From: an uncultured Rhodobacter sp.
GTDB taxonomy: Bacteria > Pseudomonadota > Alphaproteobacteria > Rhodobacterales > Rhodobacteraceae
Assembly: GCA_937901435.1 (NCBI GenBank)
Contig: CALGTJ010000170.1
Location: 1 to 15,326, forward strand
Reading direction: 5' to 3'
DNA length: 15,326 nucleotides
The notes under the pieces are model-generated. The model did not search any database and had not been told where the DNA came from. It saw only the letters and a list, made by a program, of their open reading frames with translations. Every line of letters starts with the position of its first letter. The stretch's first letter is position 1. Positions 14,790 through 15,326 of the stretch are shown here, one piece after another. The position numbers were made by a program, and so were the translations under genes.

Positions 14790-15326
14790 ATGACCACAGA
14801 ACGCAAAAAGGCGCAGGATTTTGACCAGCGCATTCTGGAAATTTACGACGGGTATGTGCATGGCAAAATGACCAAGCGCGACTTTATCAGCCGGGCTGCG
14901 AAATACACCGCTGCCGGTGTGACGGGGGCTATGATTCTTGAGCAATTGCAGCCGAATTATGCCTGGGCACAGCAGGTGATGCCCGATGATCCGGCGATCG
15001 AGACCATGGTGGCCGAATACGAAAGCCCCGAGGGACATGGCATGATCAAAGGCCTGATGGCCAAGCCTGCGGGGGCGACTGGCAAGCTGTCGGCGGTTCT
15101 GGTGATCCACGAGAATCGCGGGTTGAACCCCTATATAGAGGACGTGGTGCGTCGGGCTGGAAAGGCGGGGTATCTGGCCTTTGGGCCGGACGGGTTGACG
15201 CCTTTGGGCGGCTATCCGGGCACCGACGAAGAGGGACGCGAGATGCAGCGGACTTTGGACGGGGGCAAGCTTATGGCGGATTTCTTTGCCGCCTTTGAAT
15301 ACCTGCGGGATCACGAGGGCAGCACG
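14790..15326 (+). CDS. Dienelactone hydrolase-family protein, N-terminal part (runs off window)
   Basis: The first 179 codons of a longer gene, cut by the window end. An alpha/beta-hydrolase fold of the dienelactone hydrolase (carboxymethylenebutenolidase, YghX-like) group starts near residue 75: LSAVLVIHENRGLNPYIEDV near 100-119 carries the oxyanion/glutamate region (E108), and FGPDGLTPLGGYPGTDEE follows near 131-148. The expected nucleophile Cys and the Asp/His partners are beyond the edge. The N-terminus has TKRDFIS at 28-34, a hydrophobic stretch 39-50 and AWA at 58-60, resembling a Tat-type signal but with Lys-Arg instead of two arginines. The ATG at 14790 has AGGGAG 8 bases upstream. 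It follows the pntAB terminator, so it forms a separate unit. Family members hydrolyse ester or lactone substrates; the natural one is not known. Confidence 0.9.
   Translation, partial: MTTERKKAQDFDQRILEIYDGYVHGKMTKRDFISRAAKYTAAGVTGAMILEQLQPNYAWAQQVMPDDPAIETMVAEYESPEGHGMIKGLMAKPAGATGKLSAVLVIHENRGLNPYIEDVVRRAGKAGYLAFGPDGLTPLGGYPGTDEEGREMQRTLDGGKLMADFFAAFEYLRDHEGST

Noticed and set aside
1..15326. Mobile element, CRISPR array, toxin-antitoxin, defence or biosynthetic cluster
   Set aside because: No transposase, integrase, repeat-spacer array, paired small genes or large synthases are visible on either strand; gene content is metabolic and housekeeping.

Overview
This 15.3 kb window looks like chromosomal DNA from a GC-rich alphaproteobacterium, most likely of the Rhodobacterales (Roseobacter group). 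That is an inference from protein flavour, high third-position GC and gene content (fused-type PntA, PntB, long-form malate synthase G, kynureninase, PepN). No rRNA, tRNA, phage, transposon or CRISPR was seen, so the assignment rests on proteins alone. Almost all of the window is ordinary metabolic DNA. I did not find a convincing undescribed multi-gene system, and the most useful observations are at the level of gene decay and regulation.

Layout. 1-153: non-coding, with a GC-rich hairpin just past the end of the first gene. 154-3469, minus strand: pepN (aminopeptidase N) followed after a single base by a short-chain dehydrogenase/reductase (SDR), clearly one transcript. 3470-3731: 262 bp between divergent genes, carrying a perfect 13-bp hairpin. 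3732-5861, plus: malate synthase G (glcB). 5999-6775, plus: a class I glutamine amidotransferase-like gamma-glutamyl hydrolase (peptidase C26). 6821-8011, plus: a membrane-anchored TPM-domain protein with four CxxC pairs.

8106-10909, minus: a tightly packed run transcribed SDR, then a MmcQ/YjbR-family protein, then a broken DUF1304 membrane protein gene, then kynureninase (kynU). The DUF1304 gene carries both a nonsense codon and a frameshift at a run of eight C. At 10910-10991 two well-formed sigma70-like promoters diverge, sharing their -35 region. The rightward one places its predicted start at the A of the ATG of an isoprenylcysteine/phospholipid methyltransferase-like gene (10992-11447), suggesting a leaderless mRNA.

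11566-14593, plus: pntA and pntB, the two subunits of proton-translocating NAD(P) transhydrogenase, closed by a good intrinsic terminator at 14652-14685. 14790 to the window edge, plus: the N-terminal part of an exported-looking dienelactone hydrolase-family protein.

Functional links: glcB consumes glyoxylate and acetyl-CoA to make malate. pntAB balances NADH and NADPH. kynU belongs to tryptophan/kynurenine breakdown, but no other kynurenine-pathway gene is present here. PepN and the C26 hydrolase deal with peptides and gamma-glutamyl compounds. The adjacency of these units looks like general metabolic clustering rather than one pathway.
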